Below are positions 7,909 to 15,023 of a DNA stretch of 41,325 nucleotides, piece after piece. Each line of letters starts with the position of its first letter. Position 1 is the first letter of the stretch. This DNA comes from Novosphingobium subterraneum (GTDB taxonomy: Bacteria > Pseudomonadota > Alphaproteobacteria > Sphingomonadales > Sphingomonadaceae). The stretch covers positions 1 through 41,325 of the forward strand of contig NZ_JRVC01000032.1 in the NCBI RefSeq assembly GCF_000807925.1, given 5' to 3'. The notes beneath the pieces were generated by a model. The model ran no database searches and was not told the DNA's origin. It saw only the letters and a list, made by a program, of their open reading frames with translations. The translations under genes and the position numbers were made by a program.

Positions 7909-8109
7909 TCAAAGGTCAACGTCGCCACCAATTGCCTCATCGACATCGACAGGAACATTGGCAGTCAGCGACGTGATGCGTGCGGCCAATTCGGGGCCAA
8001 GCGCCTTCACCGCTTCGGGATGGCGTTTCAGATCGGCTGCCAGAAAGCTCAGGAAGCTGCTGATTTCTTCAAGAAAGATCGTCATGATGCTTTCCATACT
8101 GGAGATCAA
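7909..8109 (-). pseudogene. prlF: PrlF-type antitoxin fragment lacking its AbrB domain
   Basis: Residues from about 15 onward (ISSFLSFLAADLKRHPEAVK, then ITSLTANVPVDVDEAIGGDVDL) match the C-terminal half of PrlF antitoxins, which neutralise YhaV. The first residues (MISSMESIMTIFLEE) do not resemble the AbrB-type DNA-binding half expected there, and no AbrB sequence was found upstream. The stop at 7909 lies 23 bases before the yhaV ATG, the normal antitoxin-then-toxin order. An intact short protein is possible, but with the toxin inactivated it is best read as a remnant. Confidence 0.65.
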
Positions 8110-8227
8110 GGGCGAGGATAACTCCTTCCTCGTCAGGGTTCACACAGGGGACCCACTGGACTCGCCGCGTTCCATTCAAGCTGGCCGTGCTATTTTCCGG
8201 GCCTGAGGCGGTAACGCCCGTTTGAAG

Positions 8228-8246
8228 TATCATACCAAGTATGATA
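8228..8246. promoter_or_regulatory. Palindromic operator of the downstream toxin-antitoxin pair
   Basis: TATCATAC (8228-8235), spacer CAA, GTATGATA (8239-8246): a perfect 8-3-8 palindrome ending 13 bases before the toxin ATG. Xre-type antitoxins bind such sites over the promoter to repress their own operon. The AT-rich arms contain a TATGAT that could serve as the -10 element, although no clear -35 box was found. Confidence 0.65.
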
Positions 8247-8259
8247 GTAGAGTGCCGTC

Positions 8260-8661
8260 ATGACCGGTAAGCTGCGGACCCGCATCTACAAGAGCCGCTG
8301 GTTCGCGAAATTTGCGAGCCGTGAAGGGATAAGCGACGCGACGCTTGTTGCGGCGATAGATCAGGCCAATCGTGGGTTGGTCGACGCCGATCTGGGTGGC
8401 GGCCTGATCAAGCAGCGCGTCGCACGTGAAGGCGGAGGCAAGTCCGGTGGCTATCGTACCCTCGTATTCTTTCGTCATGAAGAGCGGGCCATTTTCGCCT
8501 TTGGCTTTTCCAAGAGCCAAAAGTCCAATCTGAACGCGGTCGAACTCAAGGCTTACAAGCAGGCTGCGAAGATCGTGCTCGCGTTGACGCAGGCGCAGAT
8601 CGAGACTGAGGTACGCGAAGAAAGATTGTTCGAGGTGAATGACTATGCCCAGGACCTATAA
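8260..8661 (+). CDS. RelE/HigB-type toxin, 133 aa
   Basis: Predicted type II toxin of the RelE superfamily branch with Pfam PF06296 features, probably an mRNA-cleaving or growth-arresting protein. Characteristic stretches are YKSRWFAKFASREGISD near the N-terminus, DADLGGGLIKQRVAREGGGK at about 46-65, and YRTLVFFRHEERAIFAFGFS, where basic residues and the GYRTLVF strand form the RelE-like core. The toxin gene precedes the antitoxin, as in HigBA operons, and overlaps it by about 20 bases. The reading frame is intact. An operator palindrome lies immediately upstream. The target is not evident from the sequence. Confidence 0.85.
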   Translation: MTGKLRTRIYKSRWFAKFASREGISDATLVAAIDQANRGLVDADLGGGLIKQRVAREGGGKSGGYRTLVFFRHEERAIFAFGFSKSQKSNLNAVELKAYKQAAKIVLALTQAQIETEVREERLFEVNDYAQDL

Positions 8662-8962
8662 GAGCGAGGCGCTTGCCGCCGTCCACGAGATGATCGAGGG
8701 ACTCCATGATGCAGGAGCCATCGACAAGCGCACACTGCGCGAGTTCGACGACACTTGCCTTGCCCCCGCAACGCCGCTCCAGCCAGAGCAGATCAAGGCC
8801 ATCCGCGAGGCGGAGCACGTCTCGCAGCCGGTGTTTGCGCGTTATCTCAATGTTTCGAAGAATCTTGTGTCCGACTGGGAGCGCGGAAAGAAACGACCGG
8901 GCGGCCCAGCGCTAAGGTTGCTTTCGATCATCCAGCGCAAGGGGCTGGAGGCAATTGCTTGA
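8639..8962 (+). CDS. Xre-family antitoxin (HigA/NadS-like), 107 aa
   Basis: Antitoxin and DNA-binding repressor partner of the upstream toxin. The C-terminal half holds a helix-turn-helix of Xre type: QIKAIREAEHVSQPVFARYL, then NVSKNLVSDWERGKKRPGGP, ending in a helix (LRLLSIIQRKG). The N-terminal half (about 1-50) is helical and likely contacts the toxin. Two ATGs (8639 and 8645) follow GAGG at 8632-8635; 8645 has the better spacing. It overlaps the toxin gene, giving coupled translation. It probably binds the palindrome at 8228-8246. Confidence 0.87.
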   Translation: MTMPRTYKSEALAAVHEMIEGLHDAGAIDKRTLREFDDTCLAPATPLQPEQIKAIREAEHVSQPVFARYLNVSKNLVSDWERGKKRPGGPALRLLSIIQRKGLEAIA

Positions 8963-9123
8963 TTTGTGACGGGCCGGTCAGTTCAACGATCGGTTCGGAC
9001 GAAGTCTATGTGCGCTTCAAGGTCGTCGACGCCCACGGCGAAACGGCGTGGTCGTGTGTCACCGACAGTGGCCGGGCGAGCATTTGGGAGGCGCCCGGTC
9101 GAATAATGCAGCCCTCCCCGTGA
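8959..9123 (+). CDS. Possible TTG-started third gene of the toxin-antitoxin operon, 54 aa
   Basis: A TTG at 8959 overlaps the antitoxin stop (TTGA). GGAGG (8947-8951) lies 7 bases upstream, which favours translation. The frame reads ICDGPVSSTIGSDEVYVRFK and continues to a TGA at 9121-9123, with codon use like neighbouring genes over its first two thirds. No family was recognised. It could be a chance frame: the start is non-ATG and the tail (PGRIMQPSP) looks less coding-like. Confidence 0.35.
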   Translation: MICDGPVSSTIGSDEVYVRFKVVDAHGETAWSCVTDSGRASIWEAPGRIMQPSP

Positions 9124-9440
9124 ACACCTGGAAATTACAGTGAACCCAACCTGGACAAACGTCTCGGGCATTTCGGAGGCAGGCGCGCATGGCACCCCCT
9201 GCGGGATGACGAATGTGTTGTCTGACCACTCAACCTTCAGCTTGTGAATGACAGCGGACTGGTGGTCGGGGAGCAGGTTGTGCTGCGCGCATACAATATG
9301 CTGCAAGATCAGTTGAGGGTAGCATTTTGCCCGGAGCACTCACAGAAATTCTCCCGTCCCCCTGAGTTTTTGACGCCTATATCAATGAAATCATTGCGAA
9401 AATCCTGACTTTATGACACACTTCTAATCGGGAGTGTGTC
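9124..9440. other. Intergenic region with a 14-bp palindrome
   Basis: No gene is supported here. CAATGA-AA-TCATTG (9383-9396) is a perfect palindrome about 45 bases before the next ATG, and a TTGACG (9370-9375) lies just before it. The area is AT-richer than its surroundings, as expected of a promoter for the gene at 9441, but no convincing -10 box at correct spacing was found. Confidence 0.45.
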
Positions 9441-9647
9441 ATGGAACCTAACCGATACGGGCTTGATGGAGAACCGCTATCCTGCTGTAGTTTGGAAAGT
9501 GATCCTGTCACGGGGCTCTCCACGCCACAGGTCGAAATCTCTCACGCGGATCAGGTCAGCGCCACGAAAGTTGGAGTAACTTGGTTTGTGGCCCTCTTCG
9601 TGGGTGTGGTCGCCTATCTTGTTTCGCAATCGAACGTAATTGGCTGA
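9441..9647 (+). CDS. Small single-pass membrane protein, 68 aa
   Basis: Unrecognised. Residues 1-43 are hydrophilic. One membrane helix follows (about 45-63, GVTWFVALFVGVVAYLV) with a short tail. GGGAG (9430-9434) precedes the ATG with 6-base spacing, supporting a real gene. It converges on traG with only 12 bases between the two stop codons. In F-type systems, small membrane proteins near traG can act in entry exclusion; that role here is speculation based on position alone. A toxin-like membrane peptide is another possibility. Confidence 0.6.
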   Translation: MEPNRYGLDGEPLSCCSLESDPVTGLSTPQVEISHADQVSATKVGVTWFVALFVGVVAYLVSQSNVIG

Positions 9648-9659
9648 CAAGGCCAGAAG

Positions 9660-12600
9660 CTATTTCTTTGCGACGTGAAGGTGGTTCCGTGAGTCGTTTT
9701 CAGGGAACTGTTCAAACTGAACGAAATAACTGTCTCCAAGTTTCTCCTGTACGCTGCGCGCCCAGGCATGCCCGTGTTCTGCAGAGATTGTGTTGCCTCG
9801 GAAATCCAGCGCACGATCCTGGTAATGGCGCGAACCATCCACATGTTGATTGCTGTCATTGCCCGACGTTATCACCGGCTTTGGCAAACCGAGTACTCGG
9901 GCTTCTGAAGCCACAGCAGCCATTGCGGGCACCAGGTCGCGATGCAGCTCGGACAAGTTGGCACCTGGTTTAATGGAGATTCCCAAGGCCACGGCTGCCA
10001 AGGCCCCATCTACCTTGCCATCAGGCCTCACCGGGATCGAGATCTTCGCTGGCGGGACGCTCCCATGCGATGTCCTATTGCCGAGGACGGCGGGCGAATT
10101 AGTCGGCCCGCCGAGTTCGTCGTGTGTGCCAAGGCTTGCCGAACCCGCTAGTGTTTTCACGTCGGCCAGTTCTTCGATCCGGTGTGATCGAAGGTCGCTC
10201 ATCAGATCGTCCATGGCCAGCGTGACTGCGCCATCGCGTCTTGCCAGTTCACGATATCCGAGATTCGGGTCCGACAGGTCCGGCAGGTGCCATTCGGGAT
10301 GGTCCTGCCGGAGCGCCTCATAGCGATCCTGAATCAAGTTGGAGAGGTCATCCGAGATTTGAAAGCCGTGAGACTGCGCGAAGCTGGCTTCGGTCAGCAT
10401 GCGGTTGCCGATCTCGCGGTAGCGCGCTGCGGCTTCGCATCGCTCTTCGGCTCCCGAAGTGCGCCAGTCACGACCCGAGCTTGACGTACTCGAGCGGCTT
10501 GCGTCGGAATATTGCGAACGCTGAGCGAACGTCCCGTCTGCGCTGGTTGCGCTGCTCGATCCGCTGACGATCGTGCGATTGCTGGTCTCGTTAGCATCAC
10601 TCGATCCCTTGGTCACTTGATTCACAGCAGATCTCTCGCGACTGGATCTTTCGTCGCTACCAATTTCCGTTCTGGCAAACATTGAACCGCGAACTCCCAA
10701 ACTTGCACCGCCTCCCCGCCCACCGCCAACGCCAAGCGATGCCGTTGCGCTTGCATTTGCCGTGACGCCCGTGGCCGATTGTTCGAACGTTCCCGAGCTG
10801 CGGCTATTGCCCTCCCGAAGGATCAAATCGTTACTGGAAGTCTTTCGCGTGGACTGGCTGGCGGCATCCTCAACGCTCACAGATCCGGTCAGGTTGTTGG
10901 TGTCGGAGGTCCGACTGCCGCTTTCCCGTCGGCGTCCCGACACCTCGCTCGCTGCCTCGACAGTACTGCCAAATCGACCGCGCGAACTGGTCCACGTCGT
11001 CGACGCGCCATTCTCGATCCGGTCGGCTTCATTGAGGTACCACTGCCCTTGGTTGCGCAAGTCCGTTGCATAGCCGCTTGTCATTGTTGCCTTGAACGGC
11101 AGTTGCGAAATCGCACCGCTGGTATCGACTACGCTCCGGCCGGAACCGTAACCGTGGTAGACCCGGCCATCCTCACCGCGAGCGGCAACATGCGCAGCCC
11201 CGGCCGTGAGGTTCGGCGCCGTGTTCCATTGCGATGCCTGGACGTTGCCGCTGTTGAGATTGCTATAGCTGACATCGCCGAACGCATAGTTGCCGGTGGT
11301 CCGTTCGGCGGCGGCTGCATCCGCTGCTCCCTGGGCAGGCGCCAGCATCGAGCCCATGCTGTGCGCGACCGACAAGGTTCCGCGCATGACCATCAAGGCA
11401 AGGACCGGGACAGACATCATCAGGAACCCGGCCATCGTCGCGATGTCCTGGTTCACCCCGGCAATGCCGGACCAGGTGCCAAGCGTCACGCCGCTTCCGG
11501 CAAGCGCGCGTGACTGTGCAGCAAGGCGGTCCATGATGAAGCTGTGGAGCAGGACATAAACCGGTCCCCATGCAGCGAGGTAAAAGAACCCCGCGAAGTA
11601 GCCCTTGAGTGTCGCAATGCCCGTGCGAGGAAACAGCAGCAGGGGGAAGACCACCGGAAACAGGGCGTAGAACACGACCGTCAGCACGACATTGAGGACC
11701 GGAATCCAGATGAGACCCTGCTCTGCAGCCGCAGTCATTGCATTGCGGGCTTGAAAATCGGCGCGCTGCAGCGCGAAGGCATCGGAATCGACGTTCCCAA
11801 AATCCAGCTGCGCAGCTTCGAACGCATCGACCATGCTCTTCTGGCGAAGAATCTGGTTTCGTGAAGCCGAGGTGCCCGTCAGCAGCTGCGAGATTGCCGG
11901 CAAGTCTGCTGCGAGCTTGCTGCTCGCTGCGGCCGATGCGAGCTTGGGATACAGCGTGCGTGCAAACGGGATGGCCGCCGCGTCGATCTGTGCGTTCCAC
12001 TGCGCATTGAGGGTTTGCCAGGCCTGTGCGCAAGTCTTGCCCTCGATGTCGGTTGCGCCCCCGGTATCGGTCAGGAACTTCATGCCGCGATTGGTCGCGG
12101 CATTGAGGCCGAACTCGGCCCACATATCGCTGGACTCACTGAGGATCTTGAGACTGCGAGTGCCCAGGAGGATATCGTAGTAGGCGCACTGCTTGAGAAA
12201 GCCGTCGAGATTGGCGCGGAAGACCGGATCCCGGATCTCGAACGCACGTGTCCTGTCCCACAGCCGGGCGCCATAGACATAGCCGCCGGTCGAGTAGTCG
12301 AGCGCCGAAGGCATAACGAAAACCGTTTCGGCCGTGCGGGTGAAGTAGTCGCTGATCTGGCTGGTGAACGAGGCCATCAGGCCGAGACCGATCGGCACGT
12401 TGGCAACGGTGGCAGGAGCAAGGCTGGGGTTGATGCGATCGGTGACCTTGACCGTCACGGTTGGTACCATCAGCACGAGGTAGATCAACGTCGACTGAAT
12501 GAACCAGCGCAGCCACACCCGCCAATCGAGGTCCATCGCGGTGATCAAGAGGGCATAGGTCAGCCCCATTACCATGCAGACCCTGAGCAGCGAGCGAAAG

Positions 12601-12683
12601 CCGCCGGACCCCGTCCAGGTCGCCACCGCGTTGAAGGTGTTGACGAGAAATTCGCCGCCGCCGACCGTGAAGACTTCGAGCAT
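9660..12683 (-). CDS. traG: TraG, mating-pair assembly/stabilisation protein with C-terminal M15-type peptidase motif
   Basis: Large inner-membrane protein of F-type systems, needed for pilus assembly and for stabilising mating pairs. The N-terminal half has several membrane segments (about 28-50, 60-80, 325-350, 355-400 and 420-445), as in the TraG_N domain. A long polar Ser/Gly/Thr-rich region spans about 480-760. The last 110 residues carry the zinc-ligand pattern of M15 peptidases: SRHYQDRALD (H953, D960), a candidate base at E991, and NHLHV (H1001, H1003). This C-terminal signature is not what F TraG is known for. A ribosome site AGGGGAG precedes the ATG. It is the last gene of the operon, 35 bases after traH. 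Length 1007 aa, F TraG 938. Confidence 0.92.
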   Translation of the reverse strand: MLEVFTVGGGEFLVNTFNAVATWTGSGGFRSLLRVCMVMGLTYALLITAMDLDWRVWLRWFIQSTLIYLVLMVPTVTVKVTDRINPSLAPATVANVPIGLGLMASFTSQISDYFTRTAETVFVMPSALDYSTGGYVYGARLWDRTRAFEIRDPVFRANLDGFLKQCAYYDILLGTRSLKILSESSDMWAEFGLNAATNRGMKFLTDTGGATDIEGKTCAQAWQTLNAQWNAQIDAAAIPFARTLYPKLASAAASSKLAADLPAISQLLTGTSASRNQILRQKSMVDAFEAAQLDFGNVDSDAFALQRADFQARNAMTAAAEQGLIWIPVLNVVLTVVFYALFPVVFPLLLFPRTGIATLKGYFAGFFYLAAWGPVYVLLHSFIMDRLAAQSRALAGSGVTLGTWSGIAGVNQDIATMAGFLMMSVPVLALMVMRGTLSVAHSMGSMLAPAQGAADAAAAERTTGNYAFGDVSYSNLNSGNVQASQWNTAPNLTAGAAHVAARGEDGRVYHGYGSGRSVVDTSGAISQLPFKATMTSGYATDLRNQGQWYLNEADRIENGASTTWTSSRGRFGSTVEAASEVSGRRRESGSRTSDTNNLTGSVSVEDAASQSTRKTSSNDLILREGNSRSSGTFEQSATGVTANASATASLGVGGGRGGGASLGVRGSMFARTEIGSDERSSRERSAVNQVTKGSSDANETSNRTIVSGSSSATSADGTFAQRSQYSDASRSSTSSSGRDWRTSGAEERCEAAARYREIGNRMLTEASFAQSHGFQISDDLSNLIQDRYEALRQDHPEWHLPDLSDPNLGYRELARRDGAVTLAMDDLMSDLRSHRIEELADVKTLAGSASLGTHDELGGPTNSPAVLGNRTSHGSVPPAKISIPVRPDGKVDGALAAVALGISIKPGANLSELHRDLVPAMAAVASEARVLGLPKPVITSGNDSNQHVDGSRHYQDRALDFRGNTISAEHGHAWARSVQEKLGDSYFVQFEQFPENDSRNHLHVAKK

Positions 12684-12718
12684 GTGCCGCTCTCCCCTTG
12701 GCGTGACGTTTCCGGAAC

Positions 12719-14167
12719 CTACTGGACCTGGGTTCCGAGCGACCGCGAAAAGCGCAATGCCGCCGCCATTTGCGGCGAGAGCTGACTGCGCAGGGTCTTC
12801 TCGAGCATCTGCGTGCGCTGAATGAGGGCGAAAGTCTGGTCGAAGCGCTGCGAGGTGCGCGCCGCGATGCCGAGGAAGTTGCGGCGGGTTTCGTAAAGGC
12901 CCTCACGCCATTCGCGCAAACTGTCCGCATCGGCCCCGTTGAAGTCCGAGCGGGCGTTCACGGCCATGTCGATGAAGCGCATGGTCATGGTGGTGACGAG
13001 GTCGACCGCCACGATTTCGGAAAGGTCGTTCAATTCCTGAGCCGAGATGCCGAACTCGGCTGCGGCACTCACCGTGATGATCTTGTAGACGGGCACGCTC
13101 GCCATGCCGAGCAGCTGGATTTCGGCAGGTGTGAGCGCCGCGCCCGGGTCGCGGACCTTGCGCGCCATGCTTTCCATGAGGGTGCGGACGCGCGCCTTGA
13201 TCGCCGCATTGGGGCCGATCACCATCTGGACCTCGGACGGGTGCATGCATGCAGTACTGTCACCGCCGCAGGTGAGCACCTTGTGCGGGCTTAATGCTGT
13301 GCCATCGAGCATCGCGCTGATCAGGGCAGCATCGGCAGGACCAATGAACTGGACCCGTGGCTTGCCCTCGTTTCCGGCGGGATCATAGATGACCGTGCCA
13401 ACCAGTGTCATCAGGAACTCGCGAAACGGCGTGTCGAAACCACCGTATTTGCGGGAGAGCGCCTTCCAGGTGTAATTGTTGGGCATGCCGGCAAGCTCGC
13501 CCATTGCGGGATCGGAGTTCGCGGCCTTGAGGCTCTCGCGCTGCCCGCCGTTGTTGCATTGCTGGCGCGCACGCGCCCAGTCGGCAACCGCGCCCTGGCT
13601 ATTGGCGATCGCTTCGCAGACCACTGAGGAGGCGGTATCGCTGGTTGGCCACAGGCCGCCAACGAGCGCCTGCGCGGTCTCGCAACTGGCAATATTCATC
13701 TGGTTCATCTGCTGGACCTTTTGCGCGAGCTCATCCATCACCTTGCCGATTTCGGGTGAGATCGTGTCGATCGCGAGCTTGAAGGCAAAGCCCAGAGCAT
13801 TGTTGGCAGTGGCTTTCATCATGGCGACGAGCTCGGCGGTGTTGATGAAGGAGAAGGAGCCTGAGAACAGGTCGATGCCGCCACAGCCGGCGCGGGCATG
13901 GGGCAACTGGAGATTGAAGGGCTGAATGCTCTTTTGCGGAAAGCGCGACCACACCGTGCCCATCGAGTAGTAGCCTGCGGACTGCCCGCGATAGGCGCTG
14001 GGGCCAGTGACATTGGCGGCAGCGCCCATCTCGCTCATGAAGCTCGACATCTCGCCCTCAACCCCGGCGCTTGCGGGCATCGGCGTTCCGAGAAGGAGGG
14101 CACTGCCCGCAACGATGCTGGTCAGGTACCTGACCCGGACACGACGCCAAGAGAACCGGTCATTCAT
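12719..14167 (-). CDS. traH: TraH, periplasmic pilus assembly protein
   Basis: Periplasmic/outer-membrane-associated protein of F-type pilus assembly that works with TraF, TraU, TraW and TrbC. It has a signal peptide (hydrophobic about 15-30, cleavage near PASA-GVEG). The TraH core includes CGGIDLFSGSFSFINTAELV at about 95-115, and AMMKATANNALGFAFKLAID just after. The C-terminus is helical, consistent with the coiled coil known in TraH. Length 482 aa, close to F TraH (458). Its ATG overlaps the traF stop by one base pair step (ATGA). Confidence 0.95.
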   Translation of the reverse strand: MNDRFSWRRVRVRYLTSIVAGSALLLGTPMPASAGVEGEMSSFMSEMGAAANVTGPSAYRGQSAGYYSMGTVWSRFPQKSIQPFNLQLPHARAGCGGIDLFSGSFSFINTAELVAMMKATANNALGFAFKLAIDTISPEIGKVMDELAQKVQQMNQMNIASCETAQALVGGLWPTSDTASSVVCEAIANSQGAVADWARARQQCNNGGQRESLKAANSDPAMGELAGMPNNYTWKALSRKYGGFDTPFREFLMTLVGTVIYDPAGNEGKPRVQFIGPADAALISAMLDGTALSPHKVLTCGGDSTACMHPSEVQMVIGPNAAIKARVRTLMESMARKVRDPGAALTPAEIQLLGMASVPVYKIITVSAAAEFGISAQELNDLSEIVAVDLVTTMTMRFIDMAVNARSDFNGADADSLREWREGLYETRRNFLGIAARTSQRFDQTFALIQRTQMLEKTLRSQLSPQMAAALRFSRSLGTQVQ

Positions 14168-14991
14168 CAGAAGTCGCTCCCGCTCTTGACCGTGGTCAGC
14201 TGGAACACGCGGTCGAGAATCTCGTCCTGACTTAAAATGCCGTAGCCGATCGGCATGGGGCGCCGGGTCACGCTGTCGAACAGGACCAGGGCCGGTACTT
14301 GCCGGTCGCTGCCGAGCCCGAGCCGCTCGTACTGTCCGCTGTCGACCATGTAGTCATGGAATGTGGCCGAGGGGCCACCGTCCATCGAGACTGCCAGCAC
14401 AGGCAAGGCATAGCGATCGCTCAGGGCCTTGAGGATCGGAGCGAAGATGTCGCAGGCCCCGCAACTCGAAGCAAAGAAGTAGAAGACGCCGTAGCGGCGA
14501 CCGAGTTCGGCCATGACATGATCGCGATCGGCCTTGCGCTGGTCGATCCAGGCACGCTTGCCGAGTGTCGAGACCGGCCGCTGCAAGGTGTAGTCGAGCC
14601 CGGGGTCCTGCCACAGTGCCCGCTGCCAGACATCGGCAAAGGTCGAGGAGCGATCGAGCTGCGCGCGCTGGAAGCGGATGTAGGAGGTGACGTTCTCGGG
14701 ACTGGGATCGAGGATCGCCCTTGCCTTGAGCTCCTCGAGTTCGGCACCGATGGCAGCAAGCGTTGCCCGGGGCGAGGTCCTGGTCGGTGCGGGTGCAAGC
14801 TTGCCCTCCGGCGGATCGCAGTAGAACCAGGTGCCGAGCTGCCGCTCGGTGCAATAGAGCGCATCCGGGTCACGGCGGATCTCAATTTCGCTGCTCTCGC
14901 TGGGCGCTGCATGAACTTGGGAGGAGAGTCCGAGAGCCATCGCCAAACCGATCACACCAAGAGGCCCGAGGATTGTTGTCGACGTCGGCAT
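14167..14991 (-). CDS. traF: TraF, thioredoxin-fold pilus assembly protein with CGAC motif
   Basis: Periplasmic pilus assembly protein. A signal peptide covers about residues 1-29 (ending VHA-APSES). The C-terminal half is thioredoxin-like: YGVFYFFASSCGACDIF with C177 and C180, and a cis-Pro-like loop DRQVPALVLFD. F TraF is thought to lack a working CXXC pair, so this copy may be an active oxidoreductase. The ATG at 14991 follows AAAGGAG with good spacing; an in-frame GTG lies 21 bases upstream but has no ribosome site. It ends overlapping traH and starts about 30 bases after traN. Confidence 0.92.
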   Translation of the reverse strand: MPTSTTILGPLGVIGLAMALGLSSQVHAAPSESSEIEIRRDPDALYCTERQLGTWFYCDPPEGKLAPAPTRTSPRATLAAIGAELEELKARAILDPSPENVTSYIRFQRAQLDRSSTFADVWQRALWQDPGLDYTLQRPVSTLGKRAWIDQRKADRDHVMAELGRRYGVFYFFASSCGACDIFAPILKALSDRYALPVLAVSMDGGPSATFHDYMVDSGQYERLGLGSDRQVPALVLFDSVTRRPMPIGYGILSQDEILDRVFQLTTVKSGSDF

Positions 14992-15023
14992 GGCGTGCTC
15001 CTTTCGTTTCACTCGCGAACGGG

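Noticed and set aside
8983..9339. 118-codon minus-strand frame
   Set aside because: No ribosome site, no recognisable domain, and it is opposite a better-supported plus-strand frame.
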